From Nocardioides sp. AX2bis (GTDB taxonomy: Bacteria; Actinomycetota; Actinomycetes; Propionibacteriales; Nocardioidaceae): 64,000 nt of DNA. Of this stretch, positions 7,785 through 16,397 are shown in pieces; the stretch's first letter is position 1; each line of letters opens with the position of its first letter. The stretch is taken from contig NZ_LR733215.1 in the NCBI RefSeq assembly GCF_902506435.1, positions 674,089 through 738,088 of the forward strand. Direction: 5' to 3'. The notes beneath the pieces are model-generated. The model worked only from the letters and a program-made list of their open reading frames with translations, made no database searches and was not told where the DNA came from. Position numbers and translations under genes: made by a program.

Positions 7785-8990
7785 TCAGGCGTCGACGACG
7801 ATGTCGCCGTCGGGGGTGGAGCAGCAGGGCAGGAACTTGCCGGCGGCGACCTCGCGCGGGCGGATGCCGCCCTGGTGGCTCATCTCCACCTTCCCGGCGA
7901 GCAGTCCGGACTTGCAGGTGCCGCACAGCCCGCCGCCGCACGAGCTCGGCAGCGAGATGCCGGCCTGCTGAGCCGCGGCGAGGACGGTCGTGCCGGGCGC
8001 GCAGACGACCTCACGGCCCGAGCGGCCGAAGGTGACGGTGGCCGTCCCCGGTGCGGCGGCAGGGACCTCGCCGAGCAGCACCGGACCCTCCAGCACCTCG
8101 GGCAGGGCAGGCACGGGCGCAACGGGTGCCGCGGGCGCCGCGGGCGCCGCGGCCTCGCCGAGCACGAAGCTCTCCTCGTGGCACCGGTCCGGGTCGACGC
8201 CGACCTCGGCGAGCAGCGCCCGGGTCGCGGTCATGTAGCCGGGAGGTCCGCAGGTGAACACCTCGCGGTCGCCCACGTCGGGCACCTGCGCGGCCAGCAG
8301 GTCGGCGGTGAGCCGGCCCCGGGGTCCCGGCCAGGAGGCCGAGCCGGGGGAGTCGTCCTCGCAGACCCAGACCACGCGCAGCCCGGGGTGGTCGGCGGCC
8401 AGCGCGTCGAGCTCGCCGCGGCAGGCGAGGTCGGCCGGCGTCCGGGCGCTGTGCACGACGACGACGTCGTCGAGCTCGCCGAGGTCGGCCATCGCGCGCA
8501 CCGTCGACAGGGTCGGGGTGACGCCGCTGCCGGCCGACAGGAGCAGGTAGCGCGCGGCCGGGTGCGCGGCGACGGTGAAGTCGCCGTTCGGCCCGCGTAC
8601 CGCCACCCGGTCGCCGGGCTGGAGCCGGTCGTGGAGGTACGGCGACAGCACGCCCCCCTCGATCCGCTTGACCGTGATCGTCAGCAGGTGCGGCCGGGTC
8701 GGCGGGGAGGACAGCGTGTAGCAGCGCTCGACCGGGACCCCGTCGACGTCGACGACCATCGTCACGAACTGTCCGGGGGCGTAGGCGAAGGTGCCGGGCA
8801 CCGTCGGCTCGAGGACCAGCGTCACCACGTCGTGGGTCACCGGCACCCGCCGGCGCACGACCATCTCCTGGTCGAGGGCGGCCTCGGGGGCCAGCAGCCC
8901 GTCGCCGACCGCGCGGGGCAGGTCGGGCACCAGCCGCAGGGCCGGGGTCGGCCCGGGGTCGGTCCAGGCGTCGTGCAGCAGCTCGCTCAT
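7785..8990 (-). CDS. gbcB: Glycine betaine monooxygenase reductase-like flavodoxin/ferredoxin reductase
   Basis: 401 residues: FAD-binding domain (RCYTLSS), NAD-binding domain (GSGVTPTLS, then CGPPGYM), an Ala/Pro-rich linker at about 290-320, and a C-terminal plant-type [2Fe-2S] domain (CGGGLCGTCKSG plus a distal Cys). This order is that of GbcB/HcnB-type reductases, which pass NAD(P)H electrons to a Rieske oxygenase. Its ATG overlaps the gbcA stop by four bases, so the two should be made together. The specific substrate assignment depends on gbcA. Confidence 0.8.
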   Translation of the reverse strand: MSELLHDAWTDPGPTPALRLVPDLPRAVGDGLLAPEAALDQEMVVRRRVPVTHDVVTLVLEPTVPGTFAYAPGQFVTMVVDVDGVPVERCYTLSSPPTRPHLLTITVKRIEGGVLSPYLHDRLQPGDRVAVRGPNGDFTVAAHPAARYLLLSAGSGVTPTLSTVRAMADLGELDDVVVVHSARTPADLACRGELDALAADHPGLRVVWVCEDDSPGSASWPGPRGRLTADLLAAQVPDVGDREVFTCGPPGYMTATRALLAEVGVDPDRCHEESFVLGEAAAPAAPAAPVAPVPALPEVLEGPVLLGEVPAAAPGTATVTFGRSGREVVCAPGTTVLAAAQQAGISLPSSCGGGLCGTCKSGLLAGKVEMSHQGGIRPREVAAGKFLPCCSTPDGDIVVDA

Positions 8991-10291
8991 CGGACGATCT
9001 CCTCGCGGATGCGGGCGGCGTACCAGGAGACGAAGGCGTCCACCTGGGCCTCGGTCTCGGTGTAGGGGCCGGGGACGTAGGCCGGGTCGGAGATGCCCCG
9101 GTGGGCGAGCGCCACGAACGCGGCGTCCTCCTCGTTCGTGTGGCGCCAGACCTCGGTCAGCGCGTCGACGTCGTAGTCGACGCCCTCGACGGCGTCCGCG
9201 TCGACCAGCCAGGTGGTGCGCACCAGGGTCTTGTCGACGCCGACCGGGAAGACCGCGAAGGTGACGGCGTGGTCGGCGCAGACGTGCAGCCACAGGTTGG
9301 GCTGGGCGTGCAGGCCGAGCCGGCCCATCCGGAAGCCGTCGACGTCGCCGAGGGTGCGCTGCACCAGGCGGGTGCCGTCGCGGCTGAAGGACTCGCCGGC
9401 GGCGTCCATCGGGCTGCGCTCGACACGGAAGCCGAGCGGGCGGTCGACGAGGTCGCTGATCGTCGGGTACGGCAGCCCCTGCGCCGCGCAGCGCTGGGCG
9501 AGCTCGGCGTCGGCGAGCAGGAACCGCTCGTGCGAGGCGCGCATCCGGTCGGGGACCTGGTCCTCGGCCAGGCCCCAGGTCTGGAAGAAGGTGCAGAGCA
9601 GGTCGGGGTGGCCGTCGCAGTGGTAGCACTCCCGGTTGTTCTCCATGGTGAGCTTCCAGTTGCCGTCCTCGACCAGGTCGATCTGGGCGGCGACCTTCGC
9701 GCGGCCCAGGCCGTGGGGGGCGAAGTACGGCGCGATCACCCGCGCCACGTCCTCGACGTCGTCCGGCGGCTCGGCGGCCAGGCAGACGAACAGCAGGCCC
9801 TCGATCTCGCGGACGTGCACCGAGAGCAGCGACAGGCAGGCCGGGTCGATGCCCGGGCCGAGCTGCGGGGCGTGCACGAGGCGGCCGTCGGTGCTGTAGG
9901 TCCAGCGGTGGTAGCCGCAGACGATGTTGCCGACCGAGCCCTTGTCCTCGGTGACCAGGCGGGCACCGCGGTGGCGGCAGACGTTGTGGAAGGCGCGGAC
10001 CTGCTCGTCGTCGTCGCGCAGCACCATCACCGAGGCCCGCCCGATGTCGAGCGTGACGTAGTCGCCGGGCTCCGGCACCTCGGCGGAGGTGCCGACGAAG
10101 ACCCACTGCCGCTGCCAGAGCAGCTCGAGCTCGACCTGGTGCAGGTCGGGGTCGGTATAGAGCGGCGCCGGCAGGCTGTGGCCGGGCGTGCGGGCGTCGA
10201 GCGCGCGCAGCAGCGCCTCGCGCTGCGACGAGAGCGGGGCGGCCGTGGCCGGGGCGACCGGAGTGGTCGGGGCAGGGTCGGTCAGGGTCAT
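8987..10291 (-). CDS. gbcA: Rieske oxygenase, glycine betaine monooxygenase alpha subunit-like
   Basis: 434 residues. The Rieske centre is CRHRGARLV ... CGYHRW, and the mononuclear iron site is in the segment ENNRECYHCDGHPDLL, which matches GbcA-type and choline-monooxygenase-like enzymes. It would hydroxylate one methyl of glycine betaine to give dimethylglycine and formaldehyde, with gbcB as electron donor. The ATG at 10291 has a strong GGAGGA ribosome site. First gene of a gbcA-gbcB-oxidase operon. An inverted pair of 15-bp sites upstream is a candidate operator. Stachydrine or carnitine-type substrates cannot be excluded. Confidence 0.8.
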   Translation of the reverse strand: MTLTDPAPTTPVAPATAAPLSSQREALLRALDARTPGHSLPAPLYTDPDLHQVELELLWQRQWVFVGTSAEVPEPGDYVTLDIGRASVMVLRDDDEQVRAFHNVCRHRGARLVTEDKGSVGNIVCGYHRWTYSTDGRLVHAPQLGPGIDPACLSLLSVHVREIEGLLFVCLAAEPPDDVEDVARVIAPYFAPHGLGRAKVAAQIDLVEDGNWKLTMENNRECYHCDGHPDLLCTFFQTWGLAEDQVPDRMRASHERFLLADAELAQRCAAQGLPYPTISDLVDRPLGFRVERSPMDAAGESFSRDGTRLVQRTLGDVDGFRMGRLGLHAQPNLWLHVCADHAVTFAVFPVGVDKTLVRTTWLVDADAVEGVDYDVDALTEVWRHTNEEDAAFVALAHRGISDPAYVPGPYTETEAQVDAFVSWYAARIREEIVR

Positions 10292-10353
10292 GGTGGGGGT
10301 CCTCCGGGTCGGCGGGCGGGGGCATGCGGACAGCCTGCCGTAGTGCTGCCCGG

Positions 10354-10454
10354 AGCCGGAAGGAACGAAGTCCAGCGCTCGTCCCTGCTGTGCCACGTCC
10401 TTGCAGGTCAGCGGGCTGCCCGGTCAGGCTCGACCGAGGTCGTTCCTTCCGGCT
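10354..10454. promoter_or_regulatory. Inverted pair of 15-bp sites upstream of gbcA
   Basis: AGCCGGAAGGAACGA (10354-10368) and its exact reverse complement (10440-10454) are 71 bases apart in the gap between gbcA and the next gene. A spaced inverted pair upstream of a catabolic operon suggests a looping or two-site operator, but no regulator gene is adjacent. Confidence 0.5.
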
Positions 10455-10472
10455 ACGTCACGGCGGGCGAGG

Positions 10473-11402
10473 TCAGGCCCGGCGACGCCAGCGCGCACGG
10501 CCGGTGCGGTCGCGCAGGCGGCCGACGGGGGTCCACCCGCCGCGCAGGCCCTCGGCGTCGGGCTGGGGCGCGCGGACGTTGCCGTCCTGGTCGGGCACGC
10601 GCGGGCCCCGGACCGCGACCCGGTCCACCAGCGGGTTCACCAGCCGGTCGTAGACGACCGGCATCAGGCGGAACCCGGTGACGGCGAGCAGGTTGACCGG
10701 CCCGACGTGGGTCATCCGGCGCGGGTGGTCGAGCGCGCGGACGCAGGCCGCGGCGACCTTCTCGGGCGTGACGACCGGCGGCGGGGCGGACCCGGCGCTG
10801 CCGCCGTAGGTGGCGGCCTGGTGGTAGATCGGGGTGTCCACCGCGCCCGGGAGGACGATGCTGACGCCGATGCCGCGCTCGCGGCGCACCTCGAGCTGGA
10901 GCCCGCGGACCAGGCCGAGCTGGCCCCACTTGGCGGTGCAGTAGGCCGTCATCGACGGCACCGACATCTCCGCGAGCAGCGAGCTGACGACGACCAGCTG
11001 GCCACCGCCCTGGCGCCGGAAGACCGGCAGCACGGCCTGCGCGAGGTGGACGGTGCCGATCACGGCGGTGTCGACGACAGCGGCGAACACGTCGGCCGGC
11101 ACCTGCTCGACGGTCCCGTAGGCCATCGTCTGCGCGGAGGTGACGACCCCGTCGAGGCGGCCGTGGTCGGCGACGCAGCGCTCGACGGCGGCGACCACGG
11201 AGGCGGCGTCGGTGAGGTCGAGGGCGACCCCGGTCGTACCCCCGCCGAGCTCGGCGGCCACGGCGGCGACCCGGCCGGCGTCACGGGCGCCGACGACCAC
11301 CGTGTCGCCCCGCTCGACGAGCTGGCGGGCGGTGGCCAGGCCGATGCCGGAGGTGCCTCCGACGACCAGGACGACGCGGGGACCGGAGGGGGTGGAGGGC
11401 AT
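10473..11402 (-). CDS. SDR family oxidoreductase
   Basis: 309-residue classical short-chain dehydrogenase: the cofactor motif GGTSGIG is at 15-21, and the catalytic Ser lies in VVVSSLLAEMSVPSM with YCTAK as the Tyr/Lys pair. The C-terminus is basic (RWRRRA). It is divergent to a second SDR 75 bp away that has the same SAPPPxxxPE-V stretch, so the two look like an old duplication with related substrates. TAGCCT (11409-11414) sits six bases before the ATG. The substrate is unknown. Confidence 0.8.
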   Translation of the reverse strand: MPSTPSGPRVVLVVGGTSGIGLATARQLVERGDTVVVGARDAGRVAAVAAELGGGTTGVALDLTDAASVVAAVERCVADHGRLDGVVTSAQTMAYGTVEQVPADVFAAVVDTAVIGTVHLAQAVLPVFRRQGGGQLVVVSSLLAEMSVPSMTAYCTAKWGQLGLVRGLQLEVRRERGIGVSIVLPGAVDTPIYHQAATYGGSAGSAPPPVVTPEKVAAACVRALDHPRRMTHVGPVNLLAVTGFRLMPVVYDRLVNPLVDRVAVRGPRVPDQDGNVRAPQPDAEGLRGGWTPVGRLRDRTGRARWRRRA

Positions 11403-11477
11403 GCGTCGAGGCTAGGCCGGGACCGGGGGAGGGCCCGCTCACCCTCCTGCGGACGGGGGAGCGGTCAGGCTGGGGGG

Positions 11478-12347
11478 ATGACTCCCCCGAAGATCGCCGG
11501 GCTCGCCCTCCGCTCCCTGGTCCCGCTGCCGGTGCTGCCGCGCTCCGTCCCGGCCGGCCAGGTGGTCGTGGTGACCGGGGCGTCCAGCGGGATCGGCCGG
11601 GCGACCGCGGTCGAGGCGGCCCGCCGCGGGCACCACGTCGTCCTCGCCGCGCGCCGCCAGGCGGTGCTCGACGAGGTCGCCGCCGAGTGCGACGAGGTGG
11701 GGGCCGCGTCCACGACGACGGTGGCCACCGACGTCGCCGCCGACGGGGACGCCGAGGCGCTGCTGGCCGCGACGCGGGAGGCCCACGGCCGGGTCGACGC
11801 CGTGCTGCACTGCGCCGGGGTGGTCACCTACGGCCGGGTCGAGGAGACCGGTGCGGGCGACTTCGACCAGGTGCTGGCCACCAACATCTCCGGCACGGCC
11901 AACGTCGCGCGGCACTCACTGCGGCTGATGCGCGAGCAGGAGCGCGGCACGCTGGTGCTCGTCGGGTCGTTGCTCGGCCACGTCGCGGTGCCGGAGATGA
12001 CGCCGTACGTCGTCTCGAAGTGGGGGGTGCGCGCCCTGGCCCGCCAGCTGCACATCGAGAACCTCGACCTGCCCGACGTGCACGTCTGCCTGGTCTCGCC
12101 GGGCAGCGTCGACACCCCGATCTACGACAGCGCCCTCGACGCGGCGGGCGGCGTGAACTCCGCGCCGCCGCCCGCGATCAGCCCGGAGCGGGTGGCCGGG
12201 GCGGTGCTGGCCCAGCTGGCCTGGCCGCGCTCGCAGACCCAGACGCAGCTGAGCAACTACGGGCTGATGCTGGGCTTCGGGCTGGCGCCCTGGGCGTGGG
12301 ACCGCGTGGTCGGCCCGGCGTTCCGGCTGGTGTCGCGCCGGACCTGA
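11478..12347 (+). CDS. SDR family oxidoreductase
   Basis: 289 residues: a short hydrophobic N-terminal segment (about 5-22), then TGASSGIG cofactor motif, catalytic Ser in LVLVGSLLGHV, YVVSK, and the NSAPPPAISPERVA stretch shared with the divergent SDR. The C-terminal hydrophobic segment (LMLGFGLAPWAW) could associate with membrane. The ATG follows TGGGGGG. Its stop codon is inside a terminator hairpin shared with pdxY. Confidence 0.78.
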   Translation: MTPPKIAGLALRSLVPLPVLPRSVPAGQVVVVTGASSGIGRATAVEAARRGHHVVLAARRQAVLDEVAAECDEVGAASTTTVATDVAADGDAEALLAATREAHGRVDAVLHCAGVVTYGRVEETGAGDFDQVLATNISGTANVARHSLRLMREQERGTLVLVGSLLGHVAVPEMTPYVVSKWGVRALARQLHIENLDLPDVHVCLVSPGSVDTPIYDSALDAAGGVNSAPPPAISPERVAGAVLAQLAWPRSQTQTQLSNYGLMLGFGLAPWAWDRVVGPAFRLVSRRT

Positions 12348-12365
12348 GGCCTCACCCGGGCCTCA
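12345..12365. terminator. Bidirectional hairpin containing both stop codons
   Basis: TGAGGCC (12345-12351), loop TCACCCG, GGCCTCA (12359-12365). The left arm begins with the TGA of the SDR gene and the right arm ends with the TGA (minus strand) of pdxY, so one 7-bp stem serves the two convergent genes. Confidence 0.6.
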
Positions 12366-13214
12366 GCGCAGGCGGCGTACCTCGAACCGGTCCCCGGGGT
12401 CGGCGATCGCGTCCTGCGCGGCGACCAGGGCGATCTCGCGGGTGCCGGCCGCGACGGTGGCCTCCAGGACCGCGAAGACCGCCGAGGTGGTCAGCGACAG
12501 CGCCCGTTCCGGCGAGCCGGTGGTGCGCAGGTGGGCGAGGTAGAGCGCGGCGGTGACGTCGCCGCAGCCATTGGGCGCGATCGGCAGCAGCGGGGTGGTG
12601 ACCGCCCAGGCGCCGGCGTCGGAGACGGCCACCACGTCGAGGGTCCCCTCGGCGGTCCCGTCGTGCAGGACGCTGGTGACCAGCACGTCACGGGGGCCGC
12701 GGGCCCGGACCACGTCGACCGCGGCGAGCACCTCGTCGAGGGTGCGGGTGGTGGTGCCGGCCAGGAAGTCCAGCTCGAAGTGGTTGGGCGTGACGACGTC
12801 GGCCGCGGGCACGACCGTGTCGCGCATGAACTCCGGGATGCCGGGGCGCACGAACATGCCGCGCCCCACGTCGCCCATCACCGGGTCGCAGCAGTAGACC
12901 GCGGCCGGGTTGGCCGTCTTGACCCGGGCGACGGCGTCGAGGACGACCTGGCCGACCGCCGGGTCGCCCTGGTAGCCCGACAGCACCGCGTCGGCCTCCC
13001 CGAGCACCCCGCGCTCCTCGATGCCGGTGATCACGTCGGCGACGTCGGAGGGCGCCAGCAGGGGGCCGCGCCAGGCGCCGTACCCGGTGTGGTTGGAGAA
13101 GTGCACGGTGATCACCGGCCAGACCTCGTGGCCCAGCCGCTGCAGCGGGAAGGTCGCCGCGGAGTTGCCGACGTGGCCGTAGGCCACCGAGGACTGGATG
13201 GAGAGGATCTTCAC
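12363..13214 (-). CDS. pdxY: Pyridoxal kinase
   Basis: Phosphorylates pyridoxal to PLP in the vitamin B6 salvage pathway. The 283 residues begin MKILSIQSSVAYGHVGNSA, the family's substrate-side start, followed by VYCCDPVMGD (about 104-113) and the anion-hole/catalytic segment PNGCGDVTAALYLAHL near 214-229. Starts at GTG, a few bases from a 22-bp repeat array. Convergent with the SDR gene and separated from it only by a shared hairpin. Confidence 0.9.
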   Translation of the reverse strand: MKILSIQSSVAYGHVGNSAATFPLQRLGHEVWPVITVHFSNHTGYGAWRGPLLAPSDVADVITGIEERGVLGEADAVLSGYQGDPAVGQVVLDAVARVKTANPAAVYCCDPVMGDVGRGMFVRPGIPEFMRDTVVPAADVVTPNHFELDFLAGTTTRTLDEVLAAVDVVRARGPRDVLVTSVLHDGTAEGTLDVVAVSDAGAWAVTTPLLPIAPNGCGDVTAALYLAHLRTTGSPERALSLTTSAVFAVLEATVAAGTREIALVAAQDAIADPGDRFEVRRLR

Positions 13215-13256
13215 CCCCGGATCGTCCCGCCCCGCCGTGCGCCCCGCAAACCCGCC

Positions 13257-13366
13257 GCCGAGATGACGCTCGCGGACAGCCGAGATGACGCTTGCGGACA
13301 GTCGAGATGACGGTTGCGGACAGCCGAGATGACGGTTGCGGACAGCCGAGACGACGGTTGCGGACA
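13257..13366 (+). repeat. 22-bp-period intergenic repeat, locus 6 (5 units, longest)
   Basis: Five units at 13257-13278, 13279-13300, 13301-13322, 13323-13344 and 13345-13366. The sequence grades from CTCGCGG through CTTGCGG to three GTTGCGG units, the last also carrying GAGACGACG. Placed between pdxY and ung, ending two bases from the ung stop. Confidence 0.92.
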
Positions 13367-13368
13367 GC

Positions 13369-14061
13369 TCAGGCGTCCGGGATGCGCCAGTCGAGCGGTG
13401 CGCCGCCGCGCTCGGCGAGGAGCGCGTCGACCTTGCTGAAGGGTCGGGAGCCGAAGAACCCCCGGCTGGCCGACAGCGGGGAGGGGTGGACCGAGGTCAC
13501 GCACGGCACGTCGCCCAGCCACGGCTCCAGGGCCTGCGCGTCCTTGCCCCACAGGATCGCGGCGAGCGGTCCGCCGCGCTCGGCGAGGGCCCGGATGGCG
13601 GCGCCGGTGACGTCCTCCCAGCCCTTGCCGCGGTGCGAGGCCGGCTCGCCCGGCCGCACCGTCAGGGACCTGTTCAGCAGCATCACGCCCTGGTCGGCCC
13701 AGGCGGTGAGGTCCCCGTGGGAGGCCGGCTCGATGCCGAGGTCGTCGTGCAGCTCGCGGTAGATGTTGACCAGGCTGCGCGGAACCGGGCGTACGTCCCG
13801 CTCGACGGCGAAGCTGAGGCCGATCGGGTGGCCCGGGGTCGGGTACGGGTCCTGGCCGACCACGAGCACGCGTACGTCGGCCAGCGGCCGCTCGAAGGCA
13901 CGGAAGACGGCCTCGCCGGCGGGGAGGTACGGCCGGCCGGCCGCGAGCTCCTCGCGCAGGAACCGGCCCATCGCGCCGATCTGCTCGTCGACCGGGGCCA
14001 GGGCCTCGGCCCAGTCGGGGGCAACGAGGCCCTTCTCGACGAGTCCTGCCAGTGCGCTCAT
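13369..14061 (-). CDS. ung: Uracil-DNA glycosylase
   Basis: Family 1 UDG that removes uracil from DNA as the first step of base excision repair. Of 230 residues, GQDPYP (about 69-74) is the water-activating loop with the catalytic Asp, LLNRSLT binds uracil, and HPSPLS (about 193-198) is the minor-groove loop. The ATG at 14061 follows TAGCGT (14069-14074) at seven bases, so it is probably leaderless. Confidence 0.95.
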   Translation of the reverse strand: MSALAGLVEKGLVAPDWAEALAPVDEQIGAMGRFLREELAAGRPYLPAGEAVFRAFERPLADVRVLVVGQDPYPTPGHPIGLSFAVERDVRPVPRSLVNIYRELHDDLGIEPASHGDLTAWADQGVMLLNRSLTVRPGEPASHRGKGWEDVTGAAIRALAERGGPLAAILWGKDAQALEPWLGDVPCVTSVHPSPLSASRGFFGSRPFSKVDALLAERGGAPLDWRIPDA

Positions 14062-14099
14062 GCCGGGGACGCTACCGGCGCGCCGACCCACCCCCGGGG

Positions 14100-14165
14100 T
14101 GTCCGCAACCGTCATCTCGACGCGCCGCGAGCGTCATCTCGGCTGTCCGCGAGCGTCATCTCGGC
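14100..14165 (-). repeat. 22-bp-period intergenic repeat, locus 7 (3 units)
   Basis: Minus-strand units 14165-14144, 14143-14122 and 14121-14100, in the divergent gap between ung and the aldehyde dehydrogenase gene, about 30 bp from each promoter. Tail unit variant GGTTGCGG. Confidence 0.9.
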
Positions 14166-14196
14166 GGGGCGATGGACCGGCCCGCGGGGGCGGGCC

Positions 14197-14202
14197 TAGG
14201 TT
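14197..14202 (+). promoter_or_regulatory. mmsA -10 box, leaderless transcript
   Basis: TAGGTT followed by six bases and the ATG of the dehydrogenase. Same geometry as cysS and the 45.7-kb moxR gene. Confidence 0.6.
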
Positions 14203-14208
14203 CTGGCC

Positions 14209-15792
14209 ATGTCCTCCAGCCCCACGTCGTCCAGCCCCGCCACACCTGCCGACAGCCCCGCCGCACCCGCCTCCGGTACCGCCGCACCCGCCTCCGGCCC
14301 CGCCCGGATCACCCACCTCGTCGCCGGGAGGCCGTGGCAGGGGACCGCGGAGCGGACCAGCGCGGTGCACGACCCGGCGACGGGGGAGCAGACCGGGGCG
14401 CTGGACCTGGCCTCGGCCGACCTGGTGGGGGAGGTGGTCGCCGGCGCGCACGCCGCGTGGCGCAGCTCCTGGGCCGATGTGTCCCTGGCCCGCCGCACCG
14501 CGGTGCTGTTCCGCTTCCGCGAGCTGCTGCGCCGCGACCAGGAGAAGATCGCCGCGCTGATCACCGCCGAGCACGGCAAGGTGCTCGACGACGCCTTCGC
14601 CGAGGTCGGCCGCGGCCTCGAGGTCGCCGAGCTGGCCTGCGGCATCCCGCACCTGCTCAAGGGCGGTCACACCGACAACGCCTCCGCCGGCGTGGACGTC
14701 TTCTCCCTGCGCCAGTCCCTCGGCGTGGTCGCGGTGATCTCGCCCTTCAACTTCCCGGCGATGGTGCCGCTGTGGTTCGTGCCGCTGGCCATCGCCTGCG
14801 GCAACGCGGTCGTCCTCAAGCCGTCCGAGAAGGACCCGTCCGCGACGCTGGCGATGGCGGCGCTCTGGACCGAGGCCGGGCTGCCCGACGGTGTCCTCAA
14901 CGTCGTCAACGGCGACAAGGAGGCCGTCGACGCGCTGCTGACCCACCCGCAGGTCAAGGCCGTCAGCTTCGTCGGGTCCACCCCCGTCGCCCGCTACGTC
15001 TACGAGACCGGCACCGCCCACGGCAAGCGGGTCCAGGCCCTCGGCGGCGCCAAGAACCACATGCTGGTGCTGCCCGACGCGGACCTCGACCTGGCCGCGG
15101 ACGCCGCGGTCAACGCCGGCTTCGGCTCCGCCGGGGAGCGGTGCATGGCCGTCTCCGCGCTGGTCGTCGTCGAGCCGGTCGCCGACGACCTCGTCGCGCG
15201 GATCGCCGAGCGGGTGGGACGGCTGCGTACCGGTGACGGCCGGCGCGGCTGCGACATGGGCCCGGTCATCACCCGCGAGGCCCGCGACCGGATCGCCTCC
15301 TACGTCGGCGCCGGGGCCGAGGCCGGCGCGACGGTCGTCGTCGACGGCCGCGACGGGGAGTACGACGCCGACGGCGACGGGTTCTTCATCGCCCCCAGCC
15401 TGATCGACCACGTCACCACCGACATGAGCGTCTACACCGACGAGATCTTCGGCCCGGTCCTCGCGGTCCTCCGGGTCGCCTCGTTCGACGAGGGCCTGGA
15501 GCTGATCAACGCCAACCCGTACGGCAACGGCACCGCGGTCTTCACCCACGACGGCGGCGCCGCGCGCCGCTTCCAGCGGGAGGTCGAGGTCGGCATGGTC
15601 GGCGTCAACGTGCCGGTGCCCGTCCCGGTCGCCTACTACTCCTTCGGTGGCTGGAAGAGCTCGCTCTTCGGCGACACCCACGCCCACGGCACCGAGGGCG
15701 TGCACTTCTACACCCGCGGCAAGGTCGTCACGCAACGCTGGCCCGACCCGAGCCACGGCGGCGTCGACCTCGGCTTCCCGAGCAACACGTGA
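14209..15792 (+). CDS. mmsA: CoA-acylating methylmalonate-semialdehyde dehydrogenase
   Basis: Oxidises methylmalonate or malonate semialdehyde to propionyl- or acetyl-CoA with NAD and CoA (valine/inositol/beta-alanine breakdown). Of 527 residues, the first ~35 are a Ser/Ala/Pro-rich extension not usual in the family. The core has SPFNFPAMVP, the catalytic Cys in GSAGERCMAVS, and QALGGAKNHMLV, where ordinary ALDHs carry the general-base Glu. That absence is diagnostic of the CoA-dependent ALDH6 group. YYSFGGWKSSLFGD near the C-terminus also fits. The next gene overlaps its stop by four bases. Confidence 0.88.
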   Translation: MSSSPTSSSPATPADSPAAPASGTAAPASGPARITHLVAGRPWQGTAERTSAVHDPATGEQTGALDLASADLVGEVVAGAHAAWRSSWADVSLARRTAVLFRFRELLRRDQEKIAALITAEHGKVLDDAFAEVGRGLEVAELACGIPHLLKGGHTDNASAGVDVFSLRQSLGVVAVISPFNFPAMVPLWFVPLAIACGNAVVLKPSEKDPSATLAMAALWTEAGLPDGVLNVVNGDKEAVDALLTHPQVKAVSFVGSTPVARYVYETGTAHGKRVQALGGAKNHMLVLPDADLDLAADAAVNAGFGSAGERCMAVSALVVVEPVADDLVARIAERVGRLRTGDGRRGCDMGPVITREARDRIASYVGAGAEAGATVVVDGRDGEYDADGDGFFIAPSLIDHVTTDMSVYTDEIFGPVLAVLRVASFDEGLELINANPYGNGTAVFTHDGGAARRFQREVEVGMVGVNVPVPVPVAYYSFGGWKSSLFGDTHAHGTEGVHFYTRGKVVTQRWPDPSHGGVDLGFPSNT

Positions 15793-16307
15793 GGCAGCCG
15801 CACCCGCTGGTGGTCACCCTGGTCCTCGACGAGGACACCACCGCCCGGTTCGAGGCCGAGCGCGCCGCGCTGTTCCCGGCCGGGCGCACCCAGGTCGGCG
15901 CGCACCTCACGCTCTTCCACGCCGTGCCCGGCGAGCGGCTCGACGACGTCCGCACCCAGGTACGGGCGACGGCGCGCCGGCCACCGTTCGCGGTCCCGGT
16001 GACCGAGGTGATGCCGCTCGGGAAGGGCGCCGCCTACCGCCTCGACAGCCCGGAGCTGGTCACCCTGCACGCCGACCTGCAGCGATCCTGGTGGGACGAC
16101 CTCACGAAGCAGGACCGCCAGCCGTTGCGCCCCCACGTCACGGTGCAGAACAAGGTCGACGCCGACGTCGCGCGGGCCACGGTCGACCGGCTGCGCGCCG
16201 ACTTCGCCCCCTTCACCGCGACCGCCGAGGCGCTGGCCGTCTGGCGCTACGTCGGCGGTCCGTGGGAGCCGGTCGAGCGGTACGCGTTCGCGCCCCCGAC
16301 CCCCTGA
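15789..16307 (+). CDS. 2'-5' RNA ligase / 2H phosphoesterase family protein
   Basis: 172 residues with the paired HxT motifs of the 2H superfamily: HLTLF (about 39-43) and HVTVQ (about 117-121). Such proteins hydrolyse or ligate 2',5' or cyclic phosphodiesters. The natural substrate here is unknown. GTG start overlaps the mmsA stop (GTGA), implying translational coupling, although the functional link to a semialdehyde dehydrogenase is unclear. Confidence 0.75.
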   Translation: MRQPHPLVVTLVLDEDTTARFEAERAALFPAGRTQVGAHLTLFHAVPGERLDDVRTQVRATARRPPFAVPVTEVMPLGKGAAYRLDSPELVTLHADLQRSWWDDLTKQDRQPLRPHVTVQNKVDADVARATVDRLRADFAPFTATAEALAVWRYVGGPWEPVERYAFAPPTP

Positions 16308-16322
16308 GCCGCCCGCGGGCGG

Positions 16323-16381
16323 TAGTCCCTGACGAGATCGTCGTCAGATCACCCGATCGGCGACGATCTCGTCAGGGACTA
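16323..16381. terminator. Perfect 21-bp inverted repeat between convergent genes
   Basis: Arms at 16323-16343 and 16361-16381 are exact reverse complements (left arm starts TAGTCCCTGACGAG). The 17-base loop holds a smaller GATC-ACCC-GATC stem. It fills the convergent gap and could terminate both transcripts. No U-tract is present, as usual in actinobacteria. The length and perfection also fit a small palindromic repeat element. Confidence 0.65.
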
Positions 16382-16397
16382 TCCCGTCCCGGGCCCG

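Noticed and set aside
13262..13310. Small peptides starting at ATG inside the repeats (such as [15 protein letters not shown])
   Set aside because: The 22-bp period is not a multiple of three, so the frame changes each unit. The recurring peptide is a by-product of the repeat, with no ribosome site.
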